64,000 nucleotides of DNA, from contig NZ_LQIX01000008.1 in assembly GCF_001500045.1 (NCBI RefSeq), positions 1 to 64,000 of the forward strand. The letters are read 5' to 3'. Positions 11,580 to 24,000 of the stretch are shown piece by piece. A program made the position numbers and the translations under genes. This stretch comes from Mycobacterium sp. GA-1199. Its GTDB lineage: Bacteria; Actinomycetota; Actinomycetes; Mycobacteriales; Mycobacteriaceae. Every line of letters begins with the position of its first letter. Positions within the stretch are counted from its first letter, which is position 1. A model generated the notes under the pieces. It had not been told where the DNA came from and did not search any database. It saw only the letters and a list, made by a program, of their open reading frames with translations.

Positions 11580-14500
11580 TCGTCGATGATCTCCTGCTGC
11601 TCGACGGCATGCACCTTCGACGAGCCCGACGACGGCGCCGACATGGCCCGCCGCGAGACCCGCGTGATCCCGGTCAGCTTCTCCGGCAGGACCTCCGGCA
11701 ACGTCAGTCCGAACGTCGGCCACGGACCCTGGTTCGCCGGTTCCTCCTGCACCCAGAAGTACTGCTCGACGTTGGGATAGCGGTCCAGCGTCTCGGCCAG
11801 CCGGCGCCGCGGCAGCGGAGCGAGCTGCTCGACGCGCACGATCGCCACGTCGTCGCGCTGATCCTTGTTCTTGCGGGCGGCCAGCTCGTAGTAGAGCTTG
11901 CCGCTGCACAGCAGCATCCGCTTGGCCTGACTGCGATCCCCGTCGCCGTCGGTGTAGGTCGGCTCCTCGAGCACCGAACGGAACTTCTGCTCGGTGAAGT
12001 CGCGAATGTCGCTGACGGCGGCCTTGTTCCGCAACATCGACTTCGGCGTGAACACGATGAGCGGCCGGTGAATGCCGTCCAGGGCGTGACGCCGCAGCAG
12101 GTGGAAGTAGTTCGCCGGCGTGGACGGCATCGCGATCGTCATCGACCCCTCGGCCCACAGCAGCAAGAACCGCTCGATGCGTCCGGACGTGTGGTCGGGG
12201 CCCTGACCCTCGTGCCCGTGCGGCAACAGCAGCACGACATCCGAGCGCTGGCCCCACTTGGCCTCACCGGAGCTGATGAACTCGTCGATGATCGACTGCG
12301 CACCGTTGATGAAGTCGCCGAACTGCGCCTCCCACAACACCAGCGCATCGGGGTTGCCGACGGAGTAGCCGTACTCGAAGCCGACGGCCGCGAACTCCGA
12401 CAGCGGGGAGTCGTAGACCATGAACCTGCCGCCGGTCGGGTTGCCGTCCTTGTCGACGGTCAACAGATCCAGCGGAGTGAACTCCTGACCCGTCTTGCGG
12501 TCGATGATCACCGAATGGCGCTGGGTGAACGTGCCGCGGCGGGTGTCCTGCCCGGACAGCCGCACGGTCTTGCCCTCGGCGATCAGCGAGCCGAGCGCGA
12601 GCAGCTCGGCGAACGCCCAGTCCACCTTGCCCTCGTAGGCCATCTCGCGGCGCTTCTCCAGGACCGGCTTGACTCGCGGGTGCACGTTGAAGCCCTCGGG
12701 CACCGACAGATGCGCATCGCCGATCCGCGCCAGCAGCGACTTGTCGACCGCGGTGTTCGTACCGGCGGGCACCATCTGATCGGCTTCCACCGAGGCGCTC
12801 GGTTCGATCTCGTGTTTCTCGAGTTCGCGCACCTCGTTGAAGACCCGTTCCAGCTGGCCCTGGTAGTCACGCAGCGCGTCCTCGGCCTCTTTCATCGAGA
12901 TGTCGCCGCGGCCGATCAGCGCTTCGGTGTAGCTCTTGCGCACGCCGCGCTTGACGTCGATCGCGTCGTACATGCTCGGCTGCGTCATCGACGGGTCGTC
13001 ACCTTCGTTGTGTCCGCGGCGGCGATAGCACAGCATGTCGATGACGACGTCCTTGTGGAACTTCTGGCGGAAGTCGACCGCGAGCCGGGCCACCCAGGCC
13101 GCGGCCTCGGGGTCGTCGCCGTTGACGTGGAAGATCGGCGCACCGACCATCTTGGCGACATCGGTGCAGTACTCCGAGGACTTGGCATCCGACGGCGATG
13201 TGGTGAAACCGATCTGGTTGTTGACGATGATGTGGATCGTCCCGCCGACGCGATATCCCCGGAGCAGGGCCAGGTTCAGCGTCTCGGCGACCACACCCTG
13301 GCCGGCGAACGCCGCGTCACCGTGCAGCATCAGCGGCACGACGCTGAACGCCCCGGCGCCCTCACCGTCGCCGTCACCCTTGTCGATCATGTCCTGCTTG
13401 GCGCGCACCAGGCCCTCCAGGACCGGGTCGACGGCCTCGAGGTGCGACGGGTTGGCCACCAGTGAGACGTCGATGTCGTTGTCGCCGAACATCTGGATGA
13501 ACTTGCCCGACGCGCCCAGGTGATACTTCACATCGCCGGAGCCGTGCGCCTGTGACGGATTCAGATTCCCCTCGAACTCGGAGAAGATCTGCGAGTAGGG
13601 CTTGCCGACGATGTTGGCCAGCACGTTGAGCCTGCCGCGGTGCGGCATGGCGATGACGACCTCGTCGAGGGCGTACTCGGCGCACTGGTCAATCACCGCA
13701 TCCATGGTCGGGATGACGGTCTCCGCGCCCTCCAGCGAGAAACGTTTCTGGCCAACGTATTTCGTCTGCAGGAACGTCTCGAACGCCTCGGCCGCGTTGA
13801 GCTTGCTCAGGATGTACTTCTGTTCGGCGACCGTCGGCTTCTCGTGCTTCTTCTCGATGCGCTCCTGCAACCACTGCTGCTGCTCGGGTTCGAGGATGTG
13901 GGTGTACTCGACGCCGATGTGGCGGCAGTACGAGTCACGCAGCAGCCCGAGCACGTCGCGCAGCTTCTTCTCGTCGGCGCCGGCGAACCCGTTGATCTTG
14001 AACTCGCGGTCGAGGTCCCACAGCGTCAGCCCGTGGGTGAGGATGTCCAGGTCGGGGTGGCTGCGGAAACGGTTCTTGTCCAGCCGCAGCGGGTCGATGT
14101 CGGCCATCAGGTGGCCGCGGTTGCGGTAGTCCGAGATCAGCTCGATGACGCGGGCGTTCTTGTCCTCGACCGAGTCCGGGTTGTCGGTTCGCCAGCGCAC
14201 CGGCTCGTACGGGATGTGCAGCTCGCGGAAGATCTCGTCGAAGAAGTCGTCGTCGAGCAGCAGTTCGTGAATGGTCCGCAGGAAGTCGCCGGATTCGGCG
14301 CCCTGGATGATGCGGTGGTCGTAGGTCGACGTCAGCGTGACCAGCTTCCCGATGCCCAGTTGGGCGATGCGTTCCTCGCTGGCGCCCTGGAACTCGGCGG
14401 GGTACTCCATCGCGCCGACGCCGAGGATGGTGCCCTGGCCGCGCATCAACCGCGGCACCGAGTGCACGGTGCCGATGGTGCCCGGATTGGTCAGCGAGAT

Positions 14501-15397
14501 CGTCACGCCGGAGAAGTCGTCCATGGTCAGCTTGCCGTCGCGGGCCCGCCGCACGATGTCCTCGTAGGCGGCCACGAACTGGCCGAAGCCCATCGTGTCG
14601 GCCTTCTTGATCGCGGCCACCACCAGTTGCCGGTCGCCGTCCTTGCGTTGCAGGTCGATGGCCAGGCCCAGGTTGGTATGCGGCGGGGTGACCACGTTGG
14701 GTTTGCCGTCGATCTCATCGAAGTACCGGTTCATACCCGGGAACTTCTTGACCGCCTGCACGAGCGCATACCCGATGAGGTGGGTGAACGAGATCTTCCC
14801 GCCACGGGTCCGTTTGAGGTGGTTGTTGATGACGATCCGGTTGTCGATCATCAACTTGGCCGGGACCGCGCGAACACTGGTCGCGGTCGGCACCTCCAGA
14901 GACGCCGCCATGTTCTTGACGACGGCCGCGGCCGCGCCGCGCAGCACCTGGGTCTCGTCGTCGCCGCCAGAATCCTTGTCCTCGGCGTCCTTGTCCTTGG
15001 TCTTGGCTTTGGCGGACTCCTTGGTCTCCGATTTCTTGGACGACTCCTTGGGTGCCGACTCCTTCGCGGGCTCCTTGGGCTTGGCGGGAGCCTTGGCCGG
15101 TGCCGACGACTTCGACGCCTTGCTCTCGGAGGCCTTGGTCTCCTTCGCGGGCCGGGCGGCACCGTTGCTGTCGGACCGCTCGGGCGCGGGCGCGGGGGCC
15201 GGCTCCGGCGGGCTCACCGGCCCCGCGGTGCGCTGACCGTTCCCGCTGCGGCCCTGACTCTCTGAGGTCGGCTCCGGGGAGTAGTCGACAAGAAATTCAT
15301 GCCAACTGGAATCTACCGACGAGGGATCCTCGCGGAATTTGCGATACATCTCCTCGACCAACCACTCGTTCTGTCCGAATGGTGAAGGTGAGCTCAC
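11567..15397 (-). CDS. kgd: Multifunctional 2-oxoglutarate metabolism enzyme KGD (alpha-ketoglutarate decarboxylase)
   Basis: A 1276-residue ThDP enzyme of the actinobacterial KGD type. It decarboxylates 2-oxoglutarate, makes 2-hydroxy-3-oxoadipate and can serve as E1/E2 of 2-oxoglutarate dehydrogenase. The order is: N-terminal E1-type helix (1-40, [19 protein letters not shown]), a charged Lys/Glu/Ala/Pro linker (41-149), an E2-like acyltransferase domain (about 150-395, with [16 protein letters not shown]), then the E1 core with [27 protein letters not shown] and [15 protein letters not shown]. It is about 45 residues longer than M. tuberculosis Kgd, apparently in the linker. GTG 15397 has GAGGCGAG upstream. 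Confidence 0.96.
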   Translation of the reverse strand: MSSPSPFGQNEWLVEEMYRKFREDPSSVDSSWHEFLVDYSPEPTSESQGRSGNGQRTAGPVSPPEPAPAPAPERSDSNGAARPAKETKASESKASKSSAPAKAPAKPKEPAKESAPKESSKKSETKESAKAKTKDKDAEDKDSGGDDETQVLRGAAAAVVKNMAASLEVPTATSVRAVPAKLMIDNRIVINNHLKRTRGGKISFTHLIGYALVQAVKKFPGMNRYFDEIDGKPNVVTPPHTNLGLAIDLQRKDGDRQLVVAAIKKADTMGFGQFVAAYEDIVRRARDGKLTMDDFSGVTISLTNPGTIGTVHSVPRLMRGQGTILGVGAMEYPAEFQGASEERIAQLGIGKLVTLTSTYDHRIIQGAESGDFLRTIHELLLDDDFFDEIFRELHIPYEPVRWRTDNPDSVEDKNARVIELISDYRNRGHLMADIDPLRLDKNRFRSHPDLDILTHGLTLWDLDREFKINGFAGADEKKLRDVLGLLRDSYCRHIGVEYTHILEPEQQQWLQERIEKKHEKPTVAEQKYILSKLNAAEAFETFLQTKYVGQKRFSLEGAETVIPTMDAVIDQCAEYALDEVVIAMPHRGRLNVLANIVGKPYSQIFSEFEGNLNPSQAHGSGDVKYHLGASGKFIQMFGDNDIDVSLVANPSHLEAVDPVLEGLVRAKQDMIDKGDGDGEGAGAFSVVPLMLHGDAAFAGQGVVAETLNLALLRGYRVGGTIHIIVNNQIGFTTSPSDAKSSEYCTDVAKMVGAPIFHVNGDDPEAAAWVARLAVDFRQKFHKDVVIDMLCYRRRGHNEGDDPSMTQPSMYDAIDVKRGVRKSYTEALIGRGDISMKEAEDALRDYQGQLERVFNEVRELEKHEIEPSASVEADQMVPAGTNTAVDKSLLARIGDAHLSVPEGFNVHPRVKPVLEKRREMAYEGKVDWAFAELLALGSLIAEGKTVRLSGQDTRRGTFTQRHSVIIDRKTGQEFTPLDLLTVDKDGNPTGGRFMVYDSPLSEFAAVGFEYGYSVGNPDALVLWEAQFGDFINGAQSIIDEFISSGEAKWGQRSDVVLLLPHGHEGQGPDHTSGRIERFLLLWAEGSMTIAMPSTPANYFHLLRRHALDGIHRPLIVFTPKSMLRNKAAVSDIRDFTEQKFRSVLEEPTYTDGDGDRSQAKRMLLCSGKLYYELAARKNKDQRDDVAIVRVEQLAPLPRRRLAETLDRYPNVEQYFWVQEEPANQGPWPTFGLTLPEVLPEKLTGITRVSRRAMSAPSSGSSKVHAVEQQEIIDEAFA

Positions 15398-15544
15398 GGT
15401 AGCTACTCGCCTCGATTCTTCGCTTCACGCGAGCGCATCTGAACGCTCGCCAGGTTCTGTACGGATTACCCGCATTCCGCCGTCTAAAGGCTAGCGCCGA
15501 AGCATCGGCCAGACCACGACAACGACCTTCCCGGGCACGCGCCG

Positions 15545-16297
15545 TCAGTCCTTGGGCGCGGGCAGCACGTGCAGCACCGTCGGCCACCCTGGTGGCGGGG
15601 TGCCGAACGCGCTGCGCGCGTTGCTGATGATTCGCTTGCCCATCAGGCGGTTCCCGACACCGCCGACGATCGCGCCGACGCCGACCGGCAGCGTCTTGCC
15701 GAACGCGAGCGCGCCCCGCTTGAGCGTGTAGCGCTTCACGAAATACCTCAGCAGCCGCGAATTCAGTTGCGACAGCGCGGGCAGCGGCAGGGTGGCCGCC
15801 CCGTCCGCGACCCAGGCGCCCCGAGTGCGGCCGCCGCCGACCAGGTCGGCGATCGCACGTTTACTGTCCTCGCCGACCAATACGGCCAGCACCAGCGCGC
15901 GGCGCCGCTCCTGATGCTCGGCCGGAATTCCGTGCACCTCGGCCACGGCCAACACGTACAGTGCCGTCGCCTCCAGGAAGACGACCGTCTCGCCGGCCAC
16001 CGACGCCATCGCGGTCAGCGTCCCGATACCGGGAAACGCCGCGGCCGATCCGACAGCGGCGCCGCTGGCCATCACCGCGCTCAGGTAGCGCTTCTCGAGC
16101 TTGGTGATCACATCGGCAGGCGTCGCGTGCGGGTCCTGTTCGCGCAGCCGGTCGACGTACGCCTTGACCGCGGGAGCCTGCACGCGCGACCCGCGCTCGA
16201 TGATGCGGGAGAGCGCCTTGGCGGCGACGCTCGGATCCTCGGCGGAGCCATCGCTGACCGCCGGTGACTGGCTCTTGGCCTTCGACCGGGCACTCAT
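15545..16297 (-). CDS. EcsC-like membrane-associated protein (Rv1249c-like)
   Basis: A 250-residue protein that matches Rv1249c by position and by EcsC-family features: [20 protein letters not shown], glycine/alanine-rich segments ([20 protein letters not shown] and [20 protein letters not shown]) and the fixed [18 protein letters not shown] region. The start ATG 16297 is well set, with AGGAGG four bases upstream. It is divergent from a drug efflux gene and upstream of kgd on the same strand. The molecular function of EcsC proteins is not established. Confidence 0.8.
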   Translation of the reverse strand: MSARSKAKSQSPAVSDGSAEDPSVAAKALSRIIERGSRVQAPAVKAYVDRLREQDPHATPADVITKLEKRYLSAVMASGAAVGSAAAFPGIGTLTAMASVAGETVVFLEATALYVLAVAEVHGIPAEHQERRRALVLAVLVGEDSKRAIADLVGGGRTRGAWVADGAATLPLPALSQLNSRLLRYFVKRYTLKRGALAFGKTLPVGVGAIVGGVGNRLMGKRIISNARSAFGTPPPGWPTVLHVLPAPKD

Positions 16298-16438
16298 GGG
16301 GCCTCCTGTCCGAACGACTCGTCTCAGGCTATCGCTTGGCCCAACGAACGACGGCGGCGGTGAGTGCCCCGGCCGTGATCGCGCTCACCCTCGGCCGGAC
16401 CGGGAAGAAAATAATGAGAAGCGACGCTGACCATTCCC

Positions 16439-17731
16439 GTGGCACCATCAACCGCTGTGGATCTGACGACTGCCCCGACTCCGTTCCAGGAGGGCACGAC
16501 TCCGAGCCGCGTCCGGATGATCGTCGTACTGGGCGTGATGGTGGCGTTGGGCCCGCTGACCATCGACATGTACCTGCCCGCGTTGCCGAGAATCGCCGAG
16601 GAGCTCGGGGTGTCCTCGTCGATCGCCCAGCTGACGTTGACCGGAACCCTCGCCGGGCTGGCGCTCGGTCAGCTGGTGGTCGGGCCGCTCTCCGATTCGC
16701 TGGGCCGCCGCCGGCCGCTGATCGCCGGAATCGTGCTGCACATGGCCGCCTCGCTGATGTGCATGTTCGCCTCCAACATCGAGGTGCTCGGGCTGGCCCG
16801 GGCGCTGCAGGGGATGGGTGCCGCAGCGGCCTCCGTGGTGGCGGTCGCCGTCGTCGGCGATCTGTTCACCGGGTCCCTGGCCGCCACGGTGATGTCACGG
16901 CTGATGCTGGTGCTCGGCGTCGCGCCCGTGCTGGCTCCCTCGCTGGGCGCCGCGGTTCTGCTGAAGGCCTCCTGGCACTGGGTGTTCGCCGCGCTGGTGC
17001 TGATGGCGGGGGTCTTGCTGGTGGTTGCGGCGACGGCCCTGCCGGAGACGCTGCCCGTCGCACATCGTCGCCCGCTGAAGGTGCGCGGCATCGCCGCGAC
17101 GTACCTGGAGTTGCTGCGCGATACCCGGTTCGTGGTGTTGGTCCTCGTCGCGGCGCTGGGCATGTCGGGGCTGTTCGCCTACATCTCGGCCGCGCCGTTC
17201 GTCCTGCAGGGTCGTTACGGTCTGGATCAGCAGGCCTTCGCGCTGGTCTTCGCCGCCGGTGCGATCGCACTGATCGGGGCCACGCAGTTCAACGTCGTCC
17301 TACTGCGCCGATTCCGGCCGCAGACCATCGTGTTGTGGGCCCTGACCGTGGCCTCGCTCGGCGGTGCGGTCTTCGTCGGGATCACGGTCGCCGCCGTCGG
17401 CGGGGTGGCCGGATTCGTCGTCCCGGTATGGGTCGTCCTGGCGGCCGTCGGCTTCGTCATACCGAACGCGCCGGCGCTGGCGCTGACCCGGCACCCCGAC
17501 GCCGCGGGTACCGCGGCGGCTCTGCTCGGTGCGGCGCAGTTCGGTCTGGGTGCCGCGATCGCCCCGCTGGTCGGTGCGCTCGGCAACGACGAGTTCGCTC
17601 TGGCCGCGGTGATGACGGTGGGTATGGTGATCGCGTTGCTCGCGCTCATGGCCGTCGGTGTGTCGGCGGCCGAACGCGCGGACGACTCCGAACGCGATGT
17701 CACCGCCGACGTCGTGCCCGAGCCGGCCTGA
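16439..17731 (+). CDS. Bcr/CflA-type drug efflux MFS transporter
   Basis: A 430-residue, 12-helix MFS antiporter of the Bcr/CflA subfamily. Diagnostic pieces are [20 protein letters not shown] in helix 1, [18 protein letters not shown] (motif A) between helices 2 and 3, and [20 protein letters not shown] in helix 4. The C-terminal tail is short and acidic. It probably exports hydrophobic drugs with proton uptake. The GTG at 16439 is the best available start but lacks a clear ribosome-binding site. A second, unrelated MFS pump follows 86 bp downstream on the same strand. Confidence 0.88.
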   Translation: MAPSTAVDLTTAPTPFQEGTTPSRVRMIVVLGVMVALGPLTIDMYLPALPRIAEELGVSSSIAQLTLTGTLAGLALGQLVVGPLSDSLGRRRPLIAGIVLHMAASLMCMFASNIEVLGLARALQGMGAAAASVVAVAVVGDLFTGSLAATVMSRLMLVLGVAPVLAPSLGAAVLLKASWHWVFAALVLMAGVLLVVAATALPETLPVAHRRPLKVRGIAATYLELLRDTRFVVLVLVAALGMSGLFAYISAAPFVLQGRYGLDQQAFALVFAAGAIALIGATQFNVVLLRRFRPQTIVLWALTVASLGGAVFVGITVAAVGGVAGFVVPVWVVLAAVGFVIPNAPALALTRHPDAAGTAAALLGAAQFGLGAAIAPLVGALGNDEFALAAVMTVGMVIALLALMAVGVSAAERADDSERDVTADVVPEPA

Positions 17732-17817
17732 CGCTTCGCGGCACGTGGTCCCGCCTTGTCGGGGATCGACCACGCTCCGTAGCGTCGGCGGGATCGCCGA
17801 GTACAAGTCGACCCAGA

Positions 17818-19722
17818 ATGTTGTCAACCCTCTTCACCAGGCAGAACGCCTCAACGAACCCGTGGCATGCGCTGTGGGCGATGATGGTCGGCTTCTTCAT
17901 GATCCTGGTGGACGCGACGATCGTCGCCGTCGCCAACCCGTCGATCATGGCCAGGTTCGGCGCCAGCTACGACGCCGTCCTGTGGGTCACCAGCGCCTAC
18001 CTGCTCGCATACGCGGTGCCGTTGCTGGTCGCGGGCCGCCTCGGCGACCGGTTCGGCCCGAAGAACCTCTACCTTCTGGGCCTGACGGTGTTCACCGTCG
18101 CCTCGCTGTGGTGCGGGCTGTCCGACACGATCGGGATGCTGATCGCGGCGCGAGTCGTGCAGGGCGTGGGTGCGGCGCTGCTGACGCCGCAGACGCTGTC
18201 GACGGTCACCCGCATCTTCCCCGCCGAGCGGCGCGGCATGGCGATGAGCGTCTGGGGCGCGACGGCCGGCGTCGCGACGCTGGTCGGTCCGTTGGCCGGC
18301 GGGATTCTGGTCGACGCCCTCGGGTGGCAGTGGATCTTCTTCGTCAACGTGCCGATCGGCGTGGTGGGCGTGGCGTTGGCGCTGCGGCTGGTACCCGAAC
18401 TGCCGAGGCAGCGGCAGCGGTTCGACGTGGCGGGGGTGATCCTGTCGGCGGTCGGGCTGTTCCTCATCGTGTTCGCCCTGCAGGAGGGACAGGCCAACAG
18501 GTGGACCCACTGGGTCTGGGGTCTGATGGCGCTGGGCACGGGGGTGGTGGCCGCGTTCCTGTTCTGGCAGGCGGCCAACCGCAACGACCCGCTGCTGCCG
18601 CTGGAGATCTTCCGCGACCGCGACTTCTCGCTGTCGACGTTCGGTGTCGCGACGATCGGTTTCGTCGTGACCGGAATGATCGTGCCGGTCATGTTCTACG
18701 CACAGGCGGTGGGCGGGTTGTCGCCGACGCAGTCGGCACTGCTCACTGCGCCGATGGCGATCGCCACCGGTGTGCTCGCGCCCGTCGTCGGACGGATCGT
18801 CGACCGGTGGCACCCACGCCCGGTGGTCGGGTTCGGGTTCTCCGTCCTGGCGGTCGCGTTGACCTGGCTGTCACTGGAGATGGCACCCACCACTCCGATC
18901 TGGCGGCTGGTGTTGCCGCTGACCGCCACGGGGATCGGCATGGCGTTCATCTGGTCACCGCTGGCCGCTACCGCGACCCGCAACCTGCCGCCGCGGTTGG
19001 CGGGTGCGGGTTCGGGTGTCTACAACACCACCCGCCAGGTCGGGGCGGTGCTGGGCAGCGCCAGCATGGCGGCGTTCATGACGTGGCAGGTCAACTCCGA
19101 GATGCCGTCGTGGGCGTCCGATCCGGCCCAGGGCGGTGATGGGGGTGCGACGCAGTTGCCGTCCTTTCTGCACACGCCGTTCTCGGCTGCCATGTCACAA
19201 GCATTGCTGTTGCCCGCATTCGTCGCACTGTTCGGTGTGCTGGCCGCGGTTTTTCTGCTCGGCTACGCACGCCGTCCGCTCGAGCCCGCCGCCACCGTCG
19301 CACCCGACGACGACGAGCCGTTCGTCGACGACGATGACGACTACGTCGAGTACACCATCGACTGGAACGACGGCGCCGCGTCGTGGGTGCGCGCCGAGCG
19401 GGAGCCGGCGACCGAGCCGCTGCCCGCGCGTGAGGAGCGCCCGACCCAGCATTCCGACGACTCATGGCGCGCGATTCTCGACCAACTGCTCGCCGACGTT
19501 CCGCCCGTACCGCCCGCCGAACCCCGGGACGACCCGATCGGGTTGTCGCACAACGGATTACGTGCCGATGACGAGCGGCGGCCCACATGGCTGGACCCAC
19601 CGCGGTCGGATGACGGTGTCTATCCCCACAACGGGGGCCGCGATCGCCCCGATCGCCACGAGCGGTCGAACCCGGGGCGGTTTGGTTCCAGCCGCAGGCA
19701 TGCGCGCGACGACGACGACTGA
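17818..19722 (+). CDS. EmrB/QacA (DHA2) drug efflux transporter, Rv1250-like
   Basis: A 634-residue, 14-helix MFS exporter. Residues about 20-60 hold [20 protein letters not shown], followed by [20 protein letters not shown] (motif A), [17 protein letters not shown] (motif C region) and [20 protein letters not shown]. The last about 145 residues are a soluble acidic tail (a [20 protein letters not shown] stretch and an Arg/Asp-rich end), which makes it longer than Rv1250 (about 579). ATG 17818 is chosen for homology; no ribosome-binding site is visible. The stop codon lies in a short tandem CTGACGA repeat, and the next gene is convergent. Confidence 0.88.
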   Translation: MLSTLFTRQNASTNPWHALWAMMVGFFMILVDATIVAVANPSIMARFGASYDAVLWVTSAYLLAYAVPLLVAGRLGDRFGPKNLYLLGLTVFTVASLWCGLSDTIGMLIAARVVQGVGAALLTPQTLSTVTRIFPAERRGMAMSVWGATAGVATLVGPLAGGILVDALGWQWIFFVNVPIGVVGVALALRLVPELPRQRQRFDVAGVILSAVGLFLIVFALQEGQANRWTHWVWGLMALGTGVVAAFLFWQAANRNDPLLPLEIFRDRDFSLSTFGVATIGFVVTGMIVPVMFYAQAVGGLSPTQSALLTAPMAIATGVLAPVVGRIVDRWHPRPVVGFGFSVLAVALTWLSLEMAPTTPIWRLVLPLTATGIGMAFIWSPLAATATRNLPPRLAGAGSGVYNTTRQVGAVLGSASMAAFMTWQVNSEMPSWASDPAQGGDGGATQLPSFLHTPFSAAMSQALLLPAFVALFGVLAAVFLLGYARRPLEPAATVAPDDDEPFVDDDDDYVEYTIDWNDGAASWVRAEREPATEPLPAREERPTQHSDDSWRAILDQLLADVPPVPPAEPRDDPIGLSHNGLRADDERRPTWLDPPRSDDGVYPHNGGRDRPDRHERSNPGRFGSSRRHARDDDD

Positions 19723-19732
19723 CGACTGACGA
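19719..19732. repeat. Tandem CTGACGA pair at the stop of the DHA2 gene
   Basis: Two adjacent 7-bp copies, 19719-19725 and 19726-19732; the first contains the TGA stop of the transporter gene. Minor, but of the same kind as other 3'-end duplications in the window. Confidence 0.5.
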
Positions 19733-19738
19733 CGGAAG

Positions 19739-21094
19739 CTAGTCGAACAGGACCGCGGGATTGAGGTAGCCGGTCGGGTCGAAGGCCGCCTTCACTGTTC
19801 GCATGGCCGCGATATCGGCGTCGGTGCGCGACATTCCCAGATACGGGCGCTTGCGGGTGCCGACGCCGTGCTCGCTGCTGACGTTGCCGCCCAGGCGGGC
19901 GATGAGGTCCATCATCGCTTCGTACAGGGCGTGTTCGACTTCGCTGTCGAGCGTGCACCGCACGAGGTTCAGGTGCAGGTTGCCCTCGCCGACATGGCCG
20001 AACAGCACCGGGATCGCTTCGGGCGCATGGTCGGCGACGAGTTGGGCCGCATCTGCGGCGAACTGTGCGACAGCCGAAAGCGGAAGCGAGACATCGAATT
20101 TCAGCGGCGGGCCGTACACGCCGAGCACTTCGGCGACGGCCTCGCGCACCTGCCAGAGTCGCTGCTGTGCGGCGGTGTCGACGCCGACGGCGGGTTCACC
20201 GCACAGGTCCGCGCCCTCGATTGCCTCGGCCAGCCGGTCGGTCTGGTCGGTGTCGCCCGCCAGTTCGATCAGCAGCTGCCAGGTGCCATCGACGGGCGCG
20301 GGCACCCCGGCGTGCGCGGCGGTCAACGCGCTGGCACGCGCGTCGATCAACTCCAGCGCAGCGATACCATCCAGGTCGCGGAAGGTCCGCCCGGCGGTCA
20401 CGAGCGCATCGAGGTCGGCGAACCCGCAGATCGCCGTCACCCGGTGAGGCGGCGTGGGGTGCAGCCTGAGATCGAGCGCGGTGATGACGCCCAGAGTGCC
20501 TTCCGCGCCGACGAACAGCGACGTCAGGTCGTAGCCGGTGTTGTCCATCCGCACCCGGCTGTGCCGGTGCACTACCGAACCGTCGGGCAGCGCGACGTTC
20601 AAGCCGATCACCTGCTCGCCCATGTTGCCGTAGCGAACGGTGCGCAGTCCGCCGGCGTTTGTCGATGCCATGCCCCCGACGGTCGCGGTGTCACGCGCGG
20701 CGAGGTCGACGCCGAATACCAGCCCCGCCTCGCCGGCCGCCCGCTGCACTTCGGCCAGAGTGACCCCGGCGCCCACCGAGATTCGGCGTTCGGTGACGTC
20801 GACGTCGCCGATGTCGCGCAGCCGCTCGGTGGACAGCAGCACGTCGTCGTGTTCGGGAACGGTGCCAGCCACCAGCGATGTCCGTCCACCCTGCACGGTG
20901 ACGTACGCGCCGGCGTCGCGGCATGCCCGCAGCACCGAAGCGACCTCATCGGCCGACCCCGGTCGCACCAGGGTGCTGGCCCGGCCCCGGTACCGCCCGG
21001 TGTGGTCGACGGCCCGGGCGGCGAGCACGTCGGGATCGGTGCTGACGTAGGCGTTTCCGACGATCTCGGCCAGCCGGTCGGTCAAGCTCGTCAC
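19739..21094 (-). CDS. GlcD-type FAD-linked oxidase (D-2-hydroxyacid dehydrogenase)
   Basis: A 451-residue flavoenzyme with an N-terminal PCMH FAD-binding domain (TVQGGRTSLVAGTVPEHDDV, GVDLAARDTATVGGMASTNAGG, FVGAEGTLGVITALDL) and a C-terminal FAD-oxidase domain with the metal-binding motif GHVGEGNLHLN and the closing SSEHGVGTRKRPYLG. Relatives oxidise D-lactate, glycolate or D-2-hydroxyglutarate. ATG 21094 overlaps the stop of the helicase gene (ATGA), so the two form a coupled pair. A paralogue is at 31988-33352. M. tuberculosis lacks a copy here. The substrate is undetermined. Confidence 0.88.
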   Translation of the reverse strand: MTSLTDRLAEIVGNAYVSTDPDVLAARAVDHTGRYRGRASTLVRPGSADEVASVLRACRDAGAYVTVQGGRTSLVAGTVPEHDDVLLSTERLRDIGDVDVTERRISVGAGVTLAEVQRAAGEAGLVFGVDLAARDTATVGGMASTNAGGLRTVRYGNMGEQVIGLNVALPDGSVVHRHSRVRMDNTGYDLTSLFVGAEGTLGVITALDLRLHPTPPHRVTAICGFADLDALVTAGRTFRDLDGIAALELIDARASALTAAHAGVPAPVDGTWQLLIELAGDTDQTDRLAEAIEGADLCGEPAVGVDTAAQQRLWQVREAVAEVLGVYGPPLKFDVSLPLSAVAQFAADAAQLVADHAPEAIPVLFGHVGEGNLHLNLVRCTLDSEVEHALYEAMMDLIARLGGNVSSEHGVGTRKRPYLGMSRTDADIAAMRTVKAAFDPTGYLNPAVLFD

Positions 21095-24000
21095 GCGGGT
21101 GCGCCCAGCGACAGGAACGCGCCCAACTCGATCAAGCGGTCCGGTGTGCTCGGCAGATACTCGGTCAGTGCCTCCGAACGGACGATCACGCTGAGGTATT
21201 TCGCGCGGCTGACCGCGACGTTGAGTCGATTCCTGTTGAGCAGAAACGATATTCCCCGCGGCACATCGTCGATGGAGGACGCCGTCATCGATATGAACAC
21301 CACCGGCGCCTGCCTGCCCTGGAACTTGTCCACGGTGCCGACCGCGACGTCGGACAGCCCGGCCGCCTCGAAGTAGTCGCGCAACAGCAGAACCTGCGCG
21401 TTGTAGGGGGCGACGACCAGGACGTCATTCTGGGTCAATGCGCGTGTGCCGTGCTCGTCGGTCCAGTCGCTGCCGAGCAGCGTCAGTGTCGCCGCCACGA
21501 TGGCTTCGGCCTCCTCGGGGCTGCTCGTGGAGTTGCCGTCATGGGGGATGGACACCACGCGCACACCGGGATCCTGGCCGACGAGGCGCCGCGCGGCGGG
21601 TGGGCCCTCCGCGGACTTCAGCTTGCCCTCGTAGGACAGCCGGGACACCGGGGCGCACACCGCGGGATGCATCCGATGGGAGCGGTCGAGAAAGTAGCCG
21701 AATTCCTCGGGCAGCGTGCGGTTCTCCTGCACCAGCCAGCCCAGCGCCGATGCATCGACCGGCTCGGGATGGTGGCCCTGATTGACCTGCGGCAGCTGCT
21801 GCGGGTCGCCGAGCAGCATCAGGTTGTCGGCGGCCCTGGCCACGGCGATGGTGTTGGCCAGGCAGTACTGGCCCGCCTCCTCGATCACCAGCAGGTTCAG
21901 GCTGCGGGCCTCAACGCGCGTGTCGTTGGCGAAATCCCATGCGGTGCCGCCGATGACGCACCCGTCGTGGTTGGCGATGAACGCCGCGTACTCGTCCTTG
22001 TCGATCGCCTGACAGCCGACGTCGTCGGGGCAGTCCTTCTTGGCGATGCGCTCTGCGTCCACCCCCGCCTTGACCAGCTCACGAAAGAGGTTCTCCACCA
22101 CCGCATGTGACTGCGCTACGACACCCACGCGCCACTGACGGTCGTTCACCAGAGCTGCGATGATCCGGGCGGCCGTGAACGTCTTGCCGGTCCCGGGCGG
22201 GCCGTGCACCGCGAGATACGACGATTCCAGGTCGAGCACTGCGGCGGTGATGTCGGCGGTGACATCGCCGGTGTGGGGCAGGGGCGCACCGCTGCGCGTG
22301 CGCGGCGGCCGGCGCAGCAGGATATCGACCACCGCGGTGCGCGGCAGATCCGGTAGCGCAGCGGCGACGTCGGCGGCCGCGGTGTCGATGGCTTCGCGTA
22401 ACTTATTGGTCGGCACGATGTTTCGCGGCGTGAGCGCGAACGGTATCTGCGTGAACGTGCCCGCAGGGGTCTCGCGTTCGCAAATCACCACCCGGCTCGG
22501 GACATTCGCGTCGTCGACCTCGATGACGTCGGCATTACCGGCGGCGCGCCGGTCCGCATTGTCGGCCATACCCGCGGGTGAGGGCGGTTCATACAGTGCG
22601 AAAACCTCTTTGCTGATTCCGCCGCCCTCCAGCGCCCCGGTCAGTTCCAGCCAGCGCTGCTGTTTGCGGGCGCGCGTCGACGGTAGATGCCAGTCCTTGA
22701 CGACCACCACGCCGTCGGTGTCGACCAGGAACACGTCGCTGGTGTCGGCCCACTCGTCGACGGGGCTGTTGAGTCGGTCGAAGTGCGCCCACCAGAACGG
22801 TTTGTCCTCGCGGCGGTGATATCCGCGCGCGGCGGCCATCAACGCCATGGCCGTCTGTTCCGGACTGCGTTGCGCCACACCGTCTCCGGCGAAGTCCATC
22901 AGCGTGCGTGCCAGGTGGTCGGTGTCCTCGACCGCGATGCTCTGGGTGACGGGCTGCGGTCCGAGCGGCGGCACGCTGGACTCGATCGCGATCTTGATCA
23001 GCCAGTCGCGCAGCCGGTGTGTCGATCGGCAGTCGTAGCGGTTGTAGTCCTCGATCTTCTTGAGCATGTTGTCGGCTTCGTCGTGGCGACCTTCGGCCCG
23101 CAGTTCACAGAACCGCGCGTACATCGTGATCGACTCCGTGGCGGTGGTGACGTCGCCGGTACGCAGCTCGGAGCCCATGTACAGCGGCTCGAGGGACTTC
23201 AGGCTGTAGTTCTCCGTGCCCACCCGAATGCTCTTGCGCACCAATGGATATAGGTCGACCAGAACGCCTCTGCGCAGCAGATCGTCGACCTCGTCCTCGC
23301 CGACACCGTAGCGGCCGGCCAGCCGGAGAAGCGCGGACTTCTCGTACGCCGCGTAATGGTAGATGTGCATCTTCGGATACTTTTTGCGGCGCTGCCGCAC
23401 CAGCTTGAGGAAGTCGACGAGGGCCCTGCGCTCGCTCGCGCGGTCGTGCGCCCACAGCGGGCGGAAACCGCCGCCGACTTCGAGCACGCCCCACATGTAC
23501 TCCAGGCCCCACTCGTGCCCGTCGGCCGTCCACAGGGGGTCGCCTTCGAAGTCGAAGAACAGGTCACCCTTGTCGGGATCGGGTAGCAGCGTGAACGGCT
23601 GGGGGTCGACGATCTGGTACGGCGGCTTGCCATCGACCCGCGGGGCCAGCTGCAACCGGGCCTGGTCCCGCAGCGCGCTGAACGTCCGCGTCGAAAGCTC
23701 GGCCACCGGACCTTCATGTCGCGCGAGATCGGCGACCGTGGTGATACCCGCGTCGAGCAGACGTGCCCGCTGGCTCACCCGCATGTTCGCGACCAGCAGC
23801 AGGTCGTCGCCGGCCCGAACCTGGGCCTCGCATTCGGGACAGCGGAAACAGGCCCGCACGCTCTCGTCGGCCCAGTTGACCGGTGCGCCCGAGGCGAAGT
23901 GGTCGTCGAGCAACCGCTGCAGGGCGTCGCGCCGGGGCCGATAGACCGGAAGCAGCTCGTCGATGCGGTAGCTCGCGGTGGCGCCGTCGCCGAGGACGAG

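Noticed and set aside
11609..15265. Plus-strand frames of 618 and 541 codons opposite kgd
   Set aside because: Shadows of kgd codon structure, with no recognisable domain or ribosome-binding site.
15398..16438. tRNA or small RNA in the gaps around the EcsC-like gene
   Set aside because: No cloverleaf, and only promoter-like sequence was seen.
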